Origin: Bacillota bacterium
Lineage (GTDB): Bacteria; Bacillota; Limnochordia; Darwinibacteriales; DTU012
Reading direction: 5' to 3'
Length of the DNA stretch: 41,183 nucleotides
Assembly (NCBI GenBank): GCA_012521185.1
Contig: JAAYMV010000005.1
Location: 1 to 41,183, forward strand
Positions 7,373-15,865 of the stretch are shown here, in pieces; position 1 is the first letter of the stretch; each line of letters starts with the position of its first letter. The position numbers and the translations under genes were made by a program. Under the pieces are notes generated by a model, which was given only the letters and a program-made list of their open reading frames with translations, made no database searches and was not told where the DNA came from.

Positions 7373-8636
7373 CGTCCATCTCCATTTTTAATAATTCAAT
7401 TTGCTGTCGAACTTGTTCAACGGCCGTTTCATCTGCTATCGCTTCATAGACTAATAATAAATGTTCCAAACAAAGGATTAACGCTTCTCCAGAAAGTTCA
7501 TTGCTAGCCTGTTCCAAATAATGTAAGGCTTTATCATATTCGTTATTTAAATAATATCCATAACCAATTGTATCCAACTTATGAGGACCTGGTTCTAGCT
7601 GATAAGCTTGATGAGCCATGGCTATAGCGTCTTCAATATGATTGCCAGCTAATAAATAAGTATAAGCCAAATTATTTAAGGCAGTTGGATTTTGCGGATC
7701 TAACATTAACCACTGCTGATAGCTTTCCACAGCACCTAAATAATTACCCAGCTCACCATAGGCGTAGGCTAACTTAGCATAAGCATAAATATTAAAAGGA
7801 TCCACTCGCAGCACCTGTTTGTAATTTTCGATGATTCCTTTTAAGTCCCCAGCCAGATAAGCCTGCTCAGCTAGTTCCAAATAAGAAGCTAATGTTTCCA
7901 ATTTAGGCAGCTGAACAGCTTCCTCTAATACCTGCCAATTAGAGAAGGTAATCGTTACCGTGTAATCACCTTCATCTAACGAAATTTGCTGAGGCAGCCA
8001 GTAACCATTAATATTTTCTAGAACAATTAAACCCTCAGTTTGTCGTTGATAAACGCGCAAATGAACTGAATTAATTCCTACGCCATTAGATGAATCGACT
8101 TTGTACTGACGAATGTTTAGTTCTAGTTCACCGCTACTATTTGTAATCCTAAGGGGCAAATTAGTTTCTAAATCAAACCAATAATTAGAGTGATCAAATC
8201 CTTGATACAATTGAACGCGGCGTCCGATTAATGTTTCTTCACCTAGTCGAATAGCTGGTTGCTTGGGGATTGCTAATAACCGGCCAAAAACATTTTCATA
8301 GACTCTAAATAAAGATAGCGGATGATAGTTATATTCAACTTGACCGTGAGTTAATTGGAAACCAAGAATATTTTTATAGCCAGAAACCTCCGAATATCTA
8401 GCATCGGCATCGGCTAAAACATAAATAAACTTATCAGGTAAGGTTACATAAAAAGTTCCTTGACTTGTTATTTCATCAGAACCGCTGCTAACAATCCAAA
8501 CTACCTCAGCCTGGGCTTGTTGAAAAGTATTAAAAGCAGGCATTGTTTCTTGTGCCTGTCCTATACTAACGTTCAAACACAAGAATAAACCAATACATAA
8601 ACCTATTTTAATTAAGCTATTTTTTTTAATATCCAT
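7353..8636 (-). CDS. Secreted LolA-like protein with C-terminal TPR repeats
   Basis: 427 residues. An N-terminal signal peptide (KK followed by the hydrophobic stretch IGLCIGLFLCLNVSIG, then AQA) directs export. Residues 40 to 230 look like a LolA/LolB-fold lipid-binding domain: SQGTFYVTLPDKFIYVL near 62, LIGRRVQLYQG near 142 and YWFDLETNLPLRI near 158. From about residue 255 to 415 four to five TPR units follow (for example AYLAGDLKGIIENYKQVLRV, AYAYGELGNYLGAVESYQQW, AYTYLLAGNHIEDAIAMAHQ). No lipobox is seen. The start at 8636 has GGTGAT just upstream and lies 11 bases inside deoC; longer readings deeper into deoC would bury the signal peptide. A role in envelope lipoprotein or lipid handling is inferred from the fold only. 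Confidence 0.75.
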   Translation of the reverse strand: MDIKKNSLIKIGLCIGLFLCLNVSIGQAQETMPAFNTFQQAQAEVVWIVSSGSDEITSQGTFYVTLPDKFIYVLADADARYSEVSGYKNILGFQLTHGQVEYNYHPLSLFRVYENVFGRLLAIPKQPAIRLGEETLIGRRVQLYQGFDHSNYWFDLETNLPLRITNSSGELELNIRQYKVDSSNGVGINSVHLRVYQRQTEGLIVLENINGYWLPQQISLDEGDYTVTITFSNWQVLEEAVQLPKLETLASYLELAEQAYLAGDLKGIIENYKQVLRVDPFNIYAYAKLAYAYGELGNYLGAVESYQQWLMLDPQNPTALNNLAYTYLLAGNHIEDAIAMAHQAYQLEPGPHKLDTIGYGYYLNNEYDKALHYLEQASNELSGEALILCLEHLLLVYEAIADETAVEQVRQQIELLKMEMDDERPLF

Positions 8637-9408
8637 TGATATCACCATTAATCCCTTGAACAAGTTGTAGTCCAGAACTTGTTCCTATTCGTGTAGCACC
8701 AGCTTGAAGCATTTTTAGTGCATCTTCTCTAGTTCTCACTCCACCAGAAGCTTTCACTTGACAGTCATCTGCTACTACTTGCCACATTAGATTGACATCC
8801 TCAACTGTCGCACCACCCCAACCAAAACCAGTTGAGGTTTTTACAAAGCTCACTTTAGCCAACCGGGCTAATAAACAAGCCTGTACAATCTCTTCTTTAG
8901 TTAATAAGCCTGTTTCTAAAATTACCTTAACTACTCGTCCGTCAGTAGCTTCCACAATGCTTTTCAATTCTTCATATACAGCCTTAAAGTCTTGATTTTT
9001 TAAAGCGTAAATTGGTAAAACCAGATCAATTTCTTCCGCACCCAGAGCGATTGCCGACTGGCACTCGTAAATTTTAACATCTGATGTATTTGTTCCTAGT
9101 GGAAAGCCAATTACTGTACCGACTTTTACCGAACTATCTTGTAATAATCGAGTAACCAAAGGTAAATAACAGGGATGAACACAAACAGCAGCAAAGCCAT
9201 ATGTTTTAGCTTGAGCCACTAGTTGTTCAATCTCAGCAGTTGTGGCATCTTGTTTTAATAAGGTATGATCGATATATTTAGCAATGTTTTCATCCACTGC
9301 CAAGTTATTTCTTCGCAAAGTTATTTGAGGCAGCTCCAGCTGTAAGCCTTGTTTGGCCAAGGCATTTGACAACTTCTCAATCTGTAAGTCAAACCATTGT
9401 TGATCCAT
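8626..9408 (-). CDS. deoC: Deoxyribose-phosphate aldolase
   Basis: Splits 2-deoxyribose 5-phosphate to glyceraldehyde 3-phosphate and acetaldehyde. YIDHTLLKQDAT near residue 45, GFAAVCVHPCYLP near 71, GTVIGFPLGTNTSDVKIYE near 97, EEIDLVLPIYALKNQD near 123, VKTSTGFGWGGATVEDV near 188 (Schiff-base lysine) and VKASGGVRTREDAL near 217 (second catalytic lysine) are all present. At 260 residues it has about 35 extra N-terminal residues compared with the usual 215-225. The ATG has a perfect AGGAGG site (GGAAAGGAGGAAGTT), so the extension is probably real. It lies within a minus-strand run of housekeeping genes rather than a deo operon. Confidence 0.95.
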   Translation of the reverse strand: MDQQWFDLQIEKLSNALAKQGLQLELPQITLRRNNLAVDENIAKYIDHTLLKQDATTAEIEQLVAQAKTYGFAAVCVHPCYLPLVTRLLQDSSVKVGTVIGFPLGTNTSDVKIYECQSAIALGAEEIDLVLPIYALKNQDFKAVYEELKSIVEATDGRVVKVILETGLLTKEEIVQACLLARLAKVSFVKTSTGFGWGGATVEDVNLMWQVVADDCQVKASGGVRTREDALKMLQAGATRIGTSSGLQLVQGINGDINGY

Positions 9409-9465
9409 AACTTCCTCCTTTCCCTAGTCAGAGTATTCGGCAATTAAAGCCCTGTTCCTTTTTAT

Positions 9466-10014
9466 CTAGGCTTCAGTTAAGACCAGATCTACTGGTTGAT
9501 CCCATGGGGCAACCGGTATTTCCCGCACAAACTTGGTATAGCAAAAACCTACTTTATAAGCGAAAGTTTGTGGTAAAAAGCGATCGTAATATCCACCGCC
9601 ATAGCCTAACCGATAACCCTGTTTATTAAAAGCTAAGCCGGGCACAACTACTAAGTCTAATTGATCAGGTGCTGTTCTTTCATTGGAAATTGGTTCATGA
9701 ATTCCCCATAAGCTAGGTTTTAAATCTGATCTATCAGTAATTTCCACGGCGATAATCTCCTTTGGATATTTTTGCACCTTAGGAACAAAGACTCTTTTTC
9801 CATCAGCCCAAGCTTGGTCAAGAATTGGCCAAGTATTGATTTCATCACCAAAGGCTAAGTAAACCATCAATTTTCTTGCTTTTAGGTAAACAGGATTTTG
9901 CCAAAACTTATTTAATATCTTTTGATCCCATTCCTGACGCTCTGCAATTGTAAGTCCACTTCTTTCCTTTTTTAAGATCTCTCTTAACTCCGCCTTATTT
10001 AATTTAGCTCCCAT
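9466..10014 (-). CDS. 5-formyltetrahydrofolate cyclo-ligase
   Basis: Converts 5-formyl-THF to 5,10-methenyl-THF with ATP, returning a storage form to the one-carbon pool. 182 residues. KLNKAELREILKKERSGL at the start carries the family's N-terminal phosphate-binding lysine region, VYLAFGDEINTWPIL follows near 53, KRVFVPKV near 76, and QGYRLGYGGGYYDRFL near 137 is the hallmark GxRLGxGxGYYDRxL motif. ATG 10014 is chosen because GGGGT lies 7 bases upstream; the earlier ATG at 10032, which overlaps the preceding stop, has no visible ribosome site. It is the YgfA/MTHFS family. Confidence 0.93.
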   Translation of the reverse strand: MGAKLNKAELREILKKERSGLTIAERQEWDQKILNKFWQNPVYLKARKLMVYLAFGDEINTWPILDQAWADGKRVFVPKVQKYPKEIIAVEITDRSDLKPSLWGIHEPISNERTAPDQLDLVVVPGLAFNKQGYRLGYGGGYYDRFLPQTFAYKVGFCYTKFVREIPVAPWDQPVDLVLTEA

Positions 10015-10028
10015 TTTCCATACCCCAA

Positions 10029-11297
10029 TCATTCAGGCAACAAGATTGATACTGCACTATTCTTTAAATCCAAACCATCATTTAACATCTCATTGATTTC
10101 GTCAACAGTTATTTCTTCTAAAATCTGTGGAAAATCTAAGATGCTAGTCCCATTAAACTCGTGACTTAAGAAGCTATTAGCGATATATTCTAAGGAATTA
10201 AAGGATGCCAAATAATTCCCTAAAGCACGTCGCTTCATCCGTTCTACGTCTGCTACCTGCAACTTATTCTTCTGCAAGTCCTGAATGGCTTGACGTAAGC
10301 GTTGATCTAGTTTTTCAGGCTGATCTGTCTCACCGCCAACAATTGATAATGCATATTCAGGAGTAGCTGAAAAACTGGCGCCAAAGGATTCATCAATTAA
10401 ACCGGAACTGTATAATTCCTGGTAAACTGGTGAACTTCTAGCAGCTATTGTTCGCCAAATCATACTCATGGCTAGTTGTTGTTTCATTAATGCTCGGCCA
10501 GCATTGTAAGGCTGATTTTTAAATCCTAGATAATACCGGGGACGAGAAACACTTAATCGTTCCTCAACACTTGGTTTTAAAATTTCGACTGGTTCTTCTG
10601 GATAAATCCGCTGTATTTCCTGGAACTTAAAGAACCAGTTAACTGTATGTTCTGCAGCCAGGTCAAATACTCTAGTCGGCTCTAAATCACCAATTACAAA
10701 TACTGCCATATTACTTGGCTGATAAAAGGTTTCATAACACATATTTAGTAAATCCACGGTGATCTTTTGAATTGACTCTACTGTTCCGCCTACATCAATG
10801 CGAATTGGATGCACATGATAAAGTGCTTCCAATAGATTATTATATATTTTTCGATCCGGATGGTCTTCATACATTTTCAGTTCTTGCTCAATAATCCCTT
10901 TTTCTTTCTCCACATTTTCTGAAGTGAAATACGGTTTTTGAACAAAACTTAATAATTCTTGAAATGCTTCGTCAAAGTATTCAATAGTGGAAAATAAATA
11001 GGATGTCATTGTATAACTGGTATAAGCATTCACGGAAGCTCCATACTGAGCAAAGCGCTCAAAGACATGCATTTCTTGATCTTCAAATAACTTATGCTCC
11101 AAAAAATGAGCGATTCCATCAGGTACTTCAATGATTTCATTATTCAGTTTAAATTTGGAATCAAAGGATCCATATTTTGTAGAAAACACAGCATATTTTT
11201 TCTGAAAACCAGGCTTAGTCATAACATAAACCCGCAAGCCATTGTCTAATACCTTTTGATATAACTGTTCGCCAGTGGTTGTTTTAACAACTTCCAT
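10029..11297 (-). CDS. ymfH: M16 family zinc peptidase, YmfH-like
   Basis: 422 residues, pitrilysin/insulinase family. IAHFLEHKLFEDQ near residue 63 contains the inverted zinc motif HxxEH, and EKEKGIIEQELKMYEDHP near 131 holds the downstream glutamate ligand, so this is the catalytic subunit. FYQPSNMAVFVIGDLEP near 188 and the C-terminal half follow the usual two-domain layout. Its start overlaps the stop of the upstream M16 homolog by one base (TAATG), with AGGTGAT as ribosome site. In Bacillus the equivalent pair is linked to maturation of the 5-aminopentanol modification on elongation factor P; whether that holds here is inference, as efp is not in the window. Confidence 0.88.
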   Translation of the reverse strand: MEVVKTTTGEQLYQKVLDNGLRVYVMTKPGFQKKYAVFSTKYGSFDSKFKLNNEIIEVPDGIAHFLEHKLFEDQEMHVFERFAQYGASVNAYTSYTMTSYLFSTIEYFDEAFQELLSFVQKPYFTSENVEKEKGIIEQELKMYEDHPDRKIYNNLLEALYHVHPIRIDVGGTVESIQKITVDLLNMCYETFYQPSNMAVFVIGDLEPTRVFDLAAEHTVNWFFKFQEIQRIYPEEPVEILKPSVEERLSVSRPRYYLGFKNQPYNAGRALMKQQLAMSMIWRTIAARSSPVYQELYSSGLIDESFGASFSATPEYALSIVGGETDQPEKLDQRLRQAIQDLQKNKLQVADVERMKRRALGNYLASFNSLEYIANSFLSHEFNGTSILDFPQILEEITVDEINEMLNDGLDLKNSAVSILLPE

Positions 11298-12559
11298 TAT
11301 AGATCACCTCTCATTCCCGATAAAAAGTAAACTGTATCTAATTTAATCTGATTTGCAGCTGCTTGCACTTGCTCTAGAGTAACCTTTTCAATTTCTCCAA
11401 TAACTTCTTCTAAAGAACGTAATTGCCCATGAACAACACCTATTACATTTCGATCAATAATGGAAGCTGGATTATCCGCCATTGTTTGCATACCACTGAT
11501 TAAACCAATTTTAGTCCGTTCTAATTCGTCCTGGGTAATTTTGCCGGCTTGCATTTCACCAATCTGAGCATTGATAATCTCTACCGCCTTGTCATACTGA
11601 CTTGGATCAATTCCCGCAGAAATTGTAATAATTCCCTTACTGCCATCTAAGCTAGAGCCTACATAATACGCTAAACTAGCTCGTTCCCGCACATTAATAA
11701 ACAGTTTTGAATGGGGGAAGACTCCTAATATTGCATTCGCTACTACTAAGCTGTAATAATTAGGATCTAAATAATTCTGATTGGCCCGGTATCCCATTAC
11801 TAATATCCCTTGCTGAACATCTCTAGTTTCAAAAACTTCTTGAACCTGACCAGCATCTTTCACAATTGCCGGCCTAAGCTGTCGTAAATTAGAACGGTGC
11901 CAGCTCCATTCTTTGATTAATTCCGGGATTTGCGAAATTCCCTCACCAACAATAAAAATGTCGACTGGATTAGAACGGATCAATTGTTGGTAATGCTCAA
12001 AGACTTCTTCGTTCACTAGTTCCTTAATTTGCTGTGTATCACCATATTTATAGATACCATGGGGTTCATCTTTACACATATGCTGCAGTGCTCTTTGATA
12101 AGCATAGGAACGCTTTTCATTAATTAAACCTTCCACCAAGTTTTTTAAATTGAATTGTTCTTGGGCAAAATACTGTTGATTAAAGCCCTGTCCCTCGCGG
12201 ACTGGATCTAAAATCAGTTCTCCAAAGGTACGCAAACCTTCAGCTAAAATCTGTTCCCCGTTGGGCAATAACTTAGGCGATACCATATCGAAATAAAATT
12301 CGATAATTTGTTTTTCGCCAATCTTAATAATATCAGCGTCAATAGCCGAGCCATAGAGTTCTTCCATTTTTCGGGCGAGCTCCAAGGTAGTCGGAGTGCT
12401 CTTAGTTCCCCGACGCAGAATCATGGGAATCAAAGCAGTAGCTGATACCTTATCCTTTGATAGTTCTTCTTGCACAAAAACTTTAGTGGTGATGGTCTTA
12501 AATTGGCTTGTTTCGTACAAATAGAGATTAATACCATCTCCCAGCTGAATATGTTCCAT
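11297..12559 (-). CDS. ymfF: M16 family peptidase homolog lacking the zinc motif, YmfF-like
   Basis: 420 residues with the M16 fold (LRRGTKSTPTTLELARKMEELYG near residue 48; LVVANAILGVFPHSKLFINVRE near 266; RASLAYYVGSSLDGSKG near 290, the substrate-binding R/Y region of the second half). It has no HxxEH motif and is therefore the non-catalytic partner, as with mitochondrial-processing-peptidase-type heterodimers. The coupled catalytic gene follows with a one-base overlap, implying equimolar production. The ribosome site GGAGGGA precedes the ATG. The pair matches Bacillus YmfF/YmfH by order, size and which partner keeps the zinc site. Confidence 0.85.
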   Translation of the reverse strand: MEHIQLGDGINLYLYETSQFKTITTKVFVQEELSKDKVSATALIPMILRRGTKSTPTTLELARKMEELYGSAIDADIIKIGEKQIIEFYFDMVSPKLLPNGEQILAEGLRTFGELILDPVREGQGFNQQYFAQEQFNLKNLVEGLINEKRSYAYQRALQHMCKDEPHGIYKYGDTQQIKELVNEEVFEHYQQLIRSNPVDIFIVGEGISQIPELIKEWSWHRSNLRQLRPAIVKDAGQVQEVFETRDVQQGILVMGYRANQNYLDPNYYSLVVANAILGVFPHSKLFINVRERASLAYYVGSSLDGSKGIITISAGIDPSQYDKAVEIINAQIGEMQAGKITQDELERTKIGLISGMQTMADNPASIIDRNVIGVVHGQLRSLEEVIGEIEKVTLEQVQAAANQIKLDTVYFLSGMRGDL

Positions 12560-12590
12560 AAATATCCCTCCATCTGTCAGACTCCGCCAT

Positions 12591-15500
12591 TTAGCTTAGC
12601 TTGCCCAACCCTGCCAATAAATTAACAAAATTCTCTTGGGCTTTCCCTAATTGGCGACAATTATAACCGCAAAATGTACAATCATCGATCATCGGAAATC
12701 CTTCACCGCCATGAGCAGCACATTGTTGAATATGCTGGCAAGTGTTACGCAGCCATTCTTCTGTCTCAGGAATTAATAAGTGAGCATCTTCATCTGTATG
12801 AATTACATCTGGAAATAAAAAGTAAAGCATGGTTTTGCTAATTGGTTTACCAAAGGATTTATTAATCGCCCAAGCATAAATTCGTAATTGCCAATAATAA
12901 CTAGCAGCCACTTCAGGTACTTGTTCTGCAGTAATATAATTTGTTTTTAAATCCATTATGGTAATTCCATTTTTATCCTCTACTATTTGATCAACTGCGC
13001 CTGTAATCAAAAATTGCTCTTCCACTGGTACCGTAAACTCGACTTCATGATTTATCTGTTTTATTTTAGCATCTTGATAATAAGCACTGTTTAGGTATCG
13101 ATTAACTATTTCCCATAGCTCCTGTCGTTCTGCTTGTTGCAAGCTTAAACCTTCCATGCTAATTGCCCAGTCTAACAATTGTTCAAGATCCTGTTCTGGA
13201 CGGAGATGTTCACAAACACGATGAACAATGTTACCTCGTTCTAACGGCCCTAATTCACTAGCTAGCCGCTGACCATTGCTAGCAGCTTGTTCTTCTGGCA
13301 CGCGCAATATATATCGATAATAATAGCGGCGTGGACATTGGGCATAAATCATTAAGGAGGTTACCGAAAAACTACTTATGTCATATTTCGGAGGCAGGTT
13401 ATTAATTACTATTGGTACAGATAAATCATTGGATGCAGCTGTCTGAGCTGCAGGGGCAGCTTCCACTTGTTCAGCTACGGCTAAAGTTCTTACTCGATAA
13501 AGCTCCTGTTTATCTTGGGGCAAGCTAGCCCAGATCCATTCCCACCAAGAAACTAATTCATGCAAAGGTCTTTCTACCTTTAACTCCTCCTTGGTTCCGA
13601 TTCCAGATAACACTAACCGTTCCCGAGCTCGAGTAACTGCAACATAAAGTAACCGCTTATCTTCATTGATTTCTTCAGCCAATTCTAGTTCCTTAACCTT
13701 TTGATAACGAGTAGTATCTTTTATAGCTAAACCTTCATCCTTGCGATACAATAAACTGCCAAACCGATTTGTTCTTTCGCGGCTACAATCAGCCAAAATT
13801 ACTACTGGAAACTCCAAGCCTTTCGAGCCATGGATTGTCATTAAAGTTACCACATCCGCTGTTTCATTATCTAGGCGAGCTTCGCCTTCACGTCCTTCAT
13901 GTTCAATAGCGTCCAAAATATAAGCTAACTGTTCTTCCATATGAATATAGCCTTTACTCCATAATTGCCAACATGTATCAACAAACTTATCTATATTGGC
14001 GATTCGTTGTTGACCTAAAGGCAAAACCGCTGTATTAGCATAAAAATCTGTGGTTTTTAACAGTTGTTCCAGAAACTGCGGCGCCGGCAAGGTTACTAAA
14101 GCTTTTTGCAGCATCGGATACAACTGGTAAGCCCGAACTAGTTTATCTTTGTCCAGCTGATTAAGGTTTTCTCGCTGCCCATGCTGATACCAAAACAGCC
14201 CTTGATCTGATAAGCCAAAAAATGGAGATCTTAAAACAGCCATCTTACTCACTAAATCATCAGCATCTTGTAACCAGTGAATGAAGTTTAGCAAGTCTTG
14301 AATTTCGTTTTTATCATAGAATCCATGACCGCTTAAATTAACAAAGGGAATTCCCGCTAGCTGCAAAGCCTCTTCATAAATTTTTACATTAGTCATCGCC
14401 CGGAATAAAATTGTGATCTCTGAATACCTATAGCCTTCCTGTTCCACCAATTCACGAATTAAAGCACCTATTTGAGCTGCTTCTTCCTGGCGCCCTTCAC
14501 CTAAGGAACGATCTCCCCTTGGCGTGACTAATAAATCAACAGCCGGCCGGCCACAAGCTTCGCGAAAAGGCCTGCTAGCCTCGTATTCAATCCGGTCATC
14601 AGCCATTATTTTCTCAAAAACATGGTTAGTGAAATTCACCAGCTCTGGCCGGGAACGAAAATTATCCTTTAAGAAAATCTTTTTGCCCTGAGAGTTAATA
14701 ATGCTCTCGCCAGCTTCTAAGAAAACTTCAACTTCTGCACCACGGAAACGATAAATTGATTGTTTCGGATCACCAACAACAAATAATTTGACATCCGGAT
14801 CTGCACAAAGCAGGTCTATTAATTGCTTTTGCCGTTCATTAGTGTCTTGTGCTTCATCCAGTAAGATATGTTTAAAGTCATAAGTGGCGCGGACTTCTGG
14901 TATACTTAATAACTGTACTGCAATCCGCTCTAAATCATCATAATCTAATAAACCTTGAGCTAGTTTCCGATTGGTATAATGCTCATGAATGGTTTCCAAG
15001 ACTCGTCCAATTGGTCTTAGTTGATGAATGCCTAACAAATCAGTAATGCCTTGCTTTAATTCCAAGCATAGTTCTTTCAAATGTTTAGCCTGGTCTGCTA
15101 GCTCTTTCGCCCATCGACCTCCAAACAGACTGGCTAGAGCTTCAATTAGCTCTTTTTTCATGACCAATTCTAGGTCGTTAAATGCAGCTTGATGTGTAGA
15201 CCAAAGTTCCTCAATTTGCTGTACAACTTGCAGCTTAGTGGCTGATAATTTTTGTGTCTTTACCCATGGCAGCCACTGGTCAATTTCGATTGCTAATTCT
15301 TGCTGCAGAATTGTAACTTCTCGTCCTAGCCTTTCTAAATCATGCTCCTGAATATCAACGGTAAAGCAATCAGCCCCCTTACTAATCATTAGCTGATAAA
15401 TATTAACTAAATAAGCAACTAAATCCTTCGTTTGTCGGTATTCTTCACGTAACATTTGAATTTCTTCATCACCCTGCTGTAAAGCCTGGGTGACTACTTC

Positions 15501-15863
15501 CATGGCAATCAGCTTTAATAACGCCTTACTTTCCCATTCTTCAAACATCCGGAAATGAGGATCGATTTTAGCTTGCAAGGGATGATCAGCTACTACCTTT
15601 TGACAAAAACTATGAATCGTAGAAATTTGTGCCTGTTCCATATCTGGTAAAGTTTGGCGAATTCGTTCTTTCATTTCCAAGGCTGCTTTACGGGTAAAGG
15701 TAATTGCTAATATTTGATTTAACTTAAAGCCTTGCTCTACTAAATTAACATAACGTTCAACTAATACTTTAGTTTTCCCAGAACCTGCACCAGCAACTAC
15801 CATCAGGTCACGATCAATAATTGAAATAGCCTCCGCTTGTTCTGGTGTTGGTTTAAAGCCCAC
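12591..15863 (-). CDS. addA: AddA-type helicase/nuclease subunit with a C-terminal cysteine cluster
   Basis: 1090-residue UvrD/Rep-type helicase with a RecB-family nuclease tail, the ATP-driven subunit for double-strand break processing. Walker A AGAGSGKTKVLVERYV near residue 24, ITFTRKAALEMKERI near 54, Walker B ILLDEAQDTNERQ near 335, VGDPKQSIYRFRGAEVEVF near 365, and TIHGSKGLEFPVVILAD near 670 are present. The nuclease has GAVDQIVEDKNGITIMDLKT near 960 (GxVDxI and DxK). Cysteines at AQCPRRYYY near 850 and DDCTFCGYNC at the end suggest an Fe-S cluster, a feature usually reserved for AddB. GTG 15863 is chosen: GGGAGGGG lies 5 bases upstream, spanning the addB stop, so the genes are coupled. 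Confidence 0.93.
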   Translation of the reverse strand: MGFKPTPEQAEAISIIDRDLMVVAGAGSGKTKVLVERYVNLVEQGFKLNQILAITFTRKAALEMKERIRQTLPDMEQAQISTIHSFCQKVVADHPLQAKIDPHFRMFEEWESKALLKLIAMEVVTQALQQGDEEIQMLREEYRQTKDLVAYLVNIYQLMISKGADCFTVDIQEHDLERLGREVTILQQELAIEIDQWLPWVKTQKLSATKLQVVQQIEELWSTHQAAFNDLELVMKKELIEALASLFGGRWAKELADQAKHLKELCLELKQGITDLLGIHQLRPIGRVLETIHEHYTNRKLAQGLLDYDDLERIAVQLLSIPEVRATYDFKHILLDEAQDTNERQKQLIDLLCADPDVKLFVVGDPKQSIYRFRGAEVEVFLEAGESIINSQGKKIFLKDNFRSRPELVNFTNHVFEKIMADDRIEYEASRPFREACGRPAVDLLVTPRGDRSLGEGRQEEAAQIGALIRELVEQEGYRYSEITILFRAMTNVKIYEEALQLAGIPFVNLSGHGFYDKNEIQDLLNFIHWLQDADDLVSKMAVLRSPFFGLSDQGLFWYQHGQRENLNQLDKDKLVRAYQLYPMLQKALVTLPAPQFLEQLLKTTDFYANTAVLPLGQQRIANIDKFVDTCWQLWSKGYIHMEEQLAYILDAIEHEGREGEARLDNETADVVTLMTIHGSKGLEFPVVILADCSRERTNRFGSLLYRKDEGLAIKDTTRYQKVKELELAEEINEDKRLLYVAVTRARERLVLSGIGTKEELKVERPLHELVSWWEWIWASLPQDKQELYRVRTLAVAEQVEAAPAAQTAASNDLSVPIVINNLPPKYDISSFSVTSLMIYAQCPRRYYYRYILRVPEEQAASNGQRLASELGPLERGNIVHRVCEHLRPEQDLEQLLDWAISMEGLSLQQAERQELWEIVNRYLNSAYYQDAKIKQINHEVEFTVPVEEQFLITGAVDQIVEDKNGITIMDLKTNYITAEQVPEVAASYYWQLRIYAWAINKSFGKPISKTMLYFLFPDVIHTDEDAHLLIPETEEWLRNTCQHIQQCAAHGGEGFPMIDDCTFCGYNCRQLGKAQENFVNLLAGLGKLS

Positions 15864-15865
15864 AG

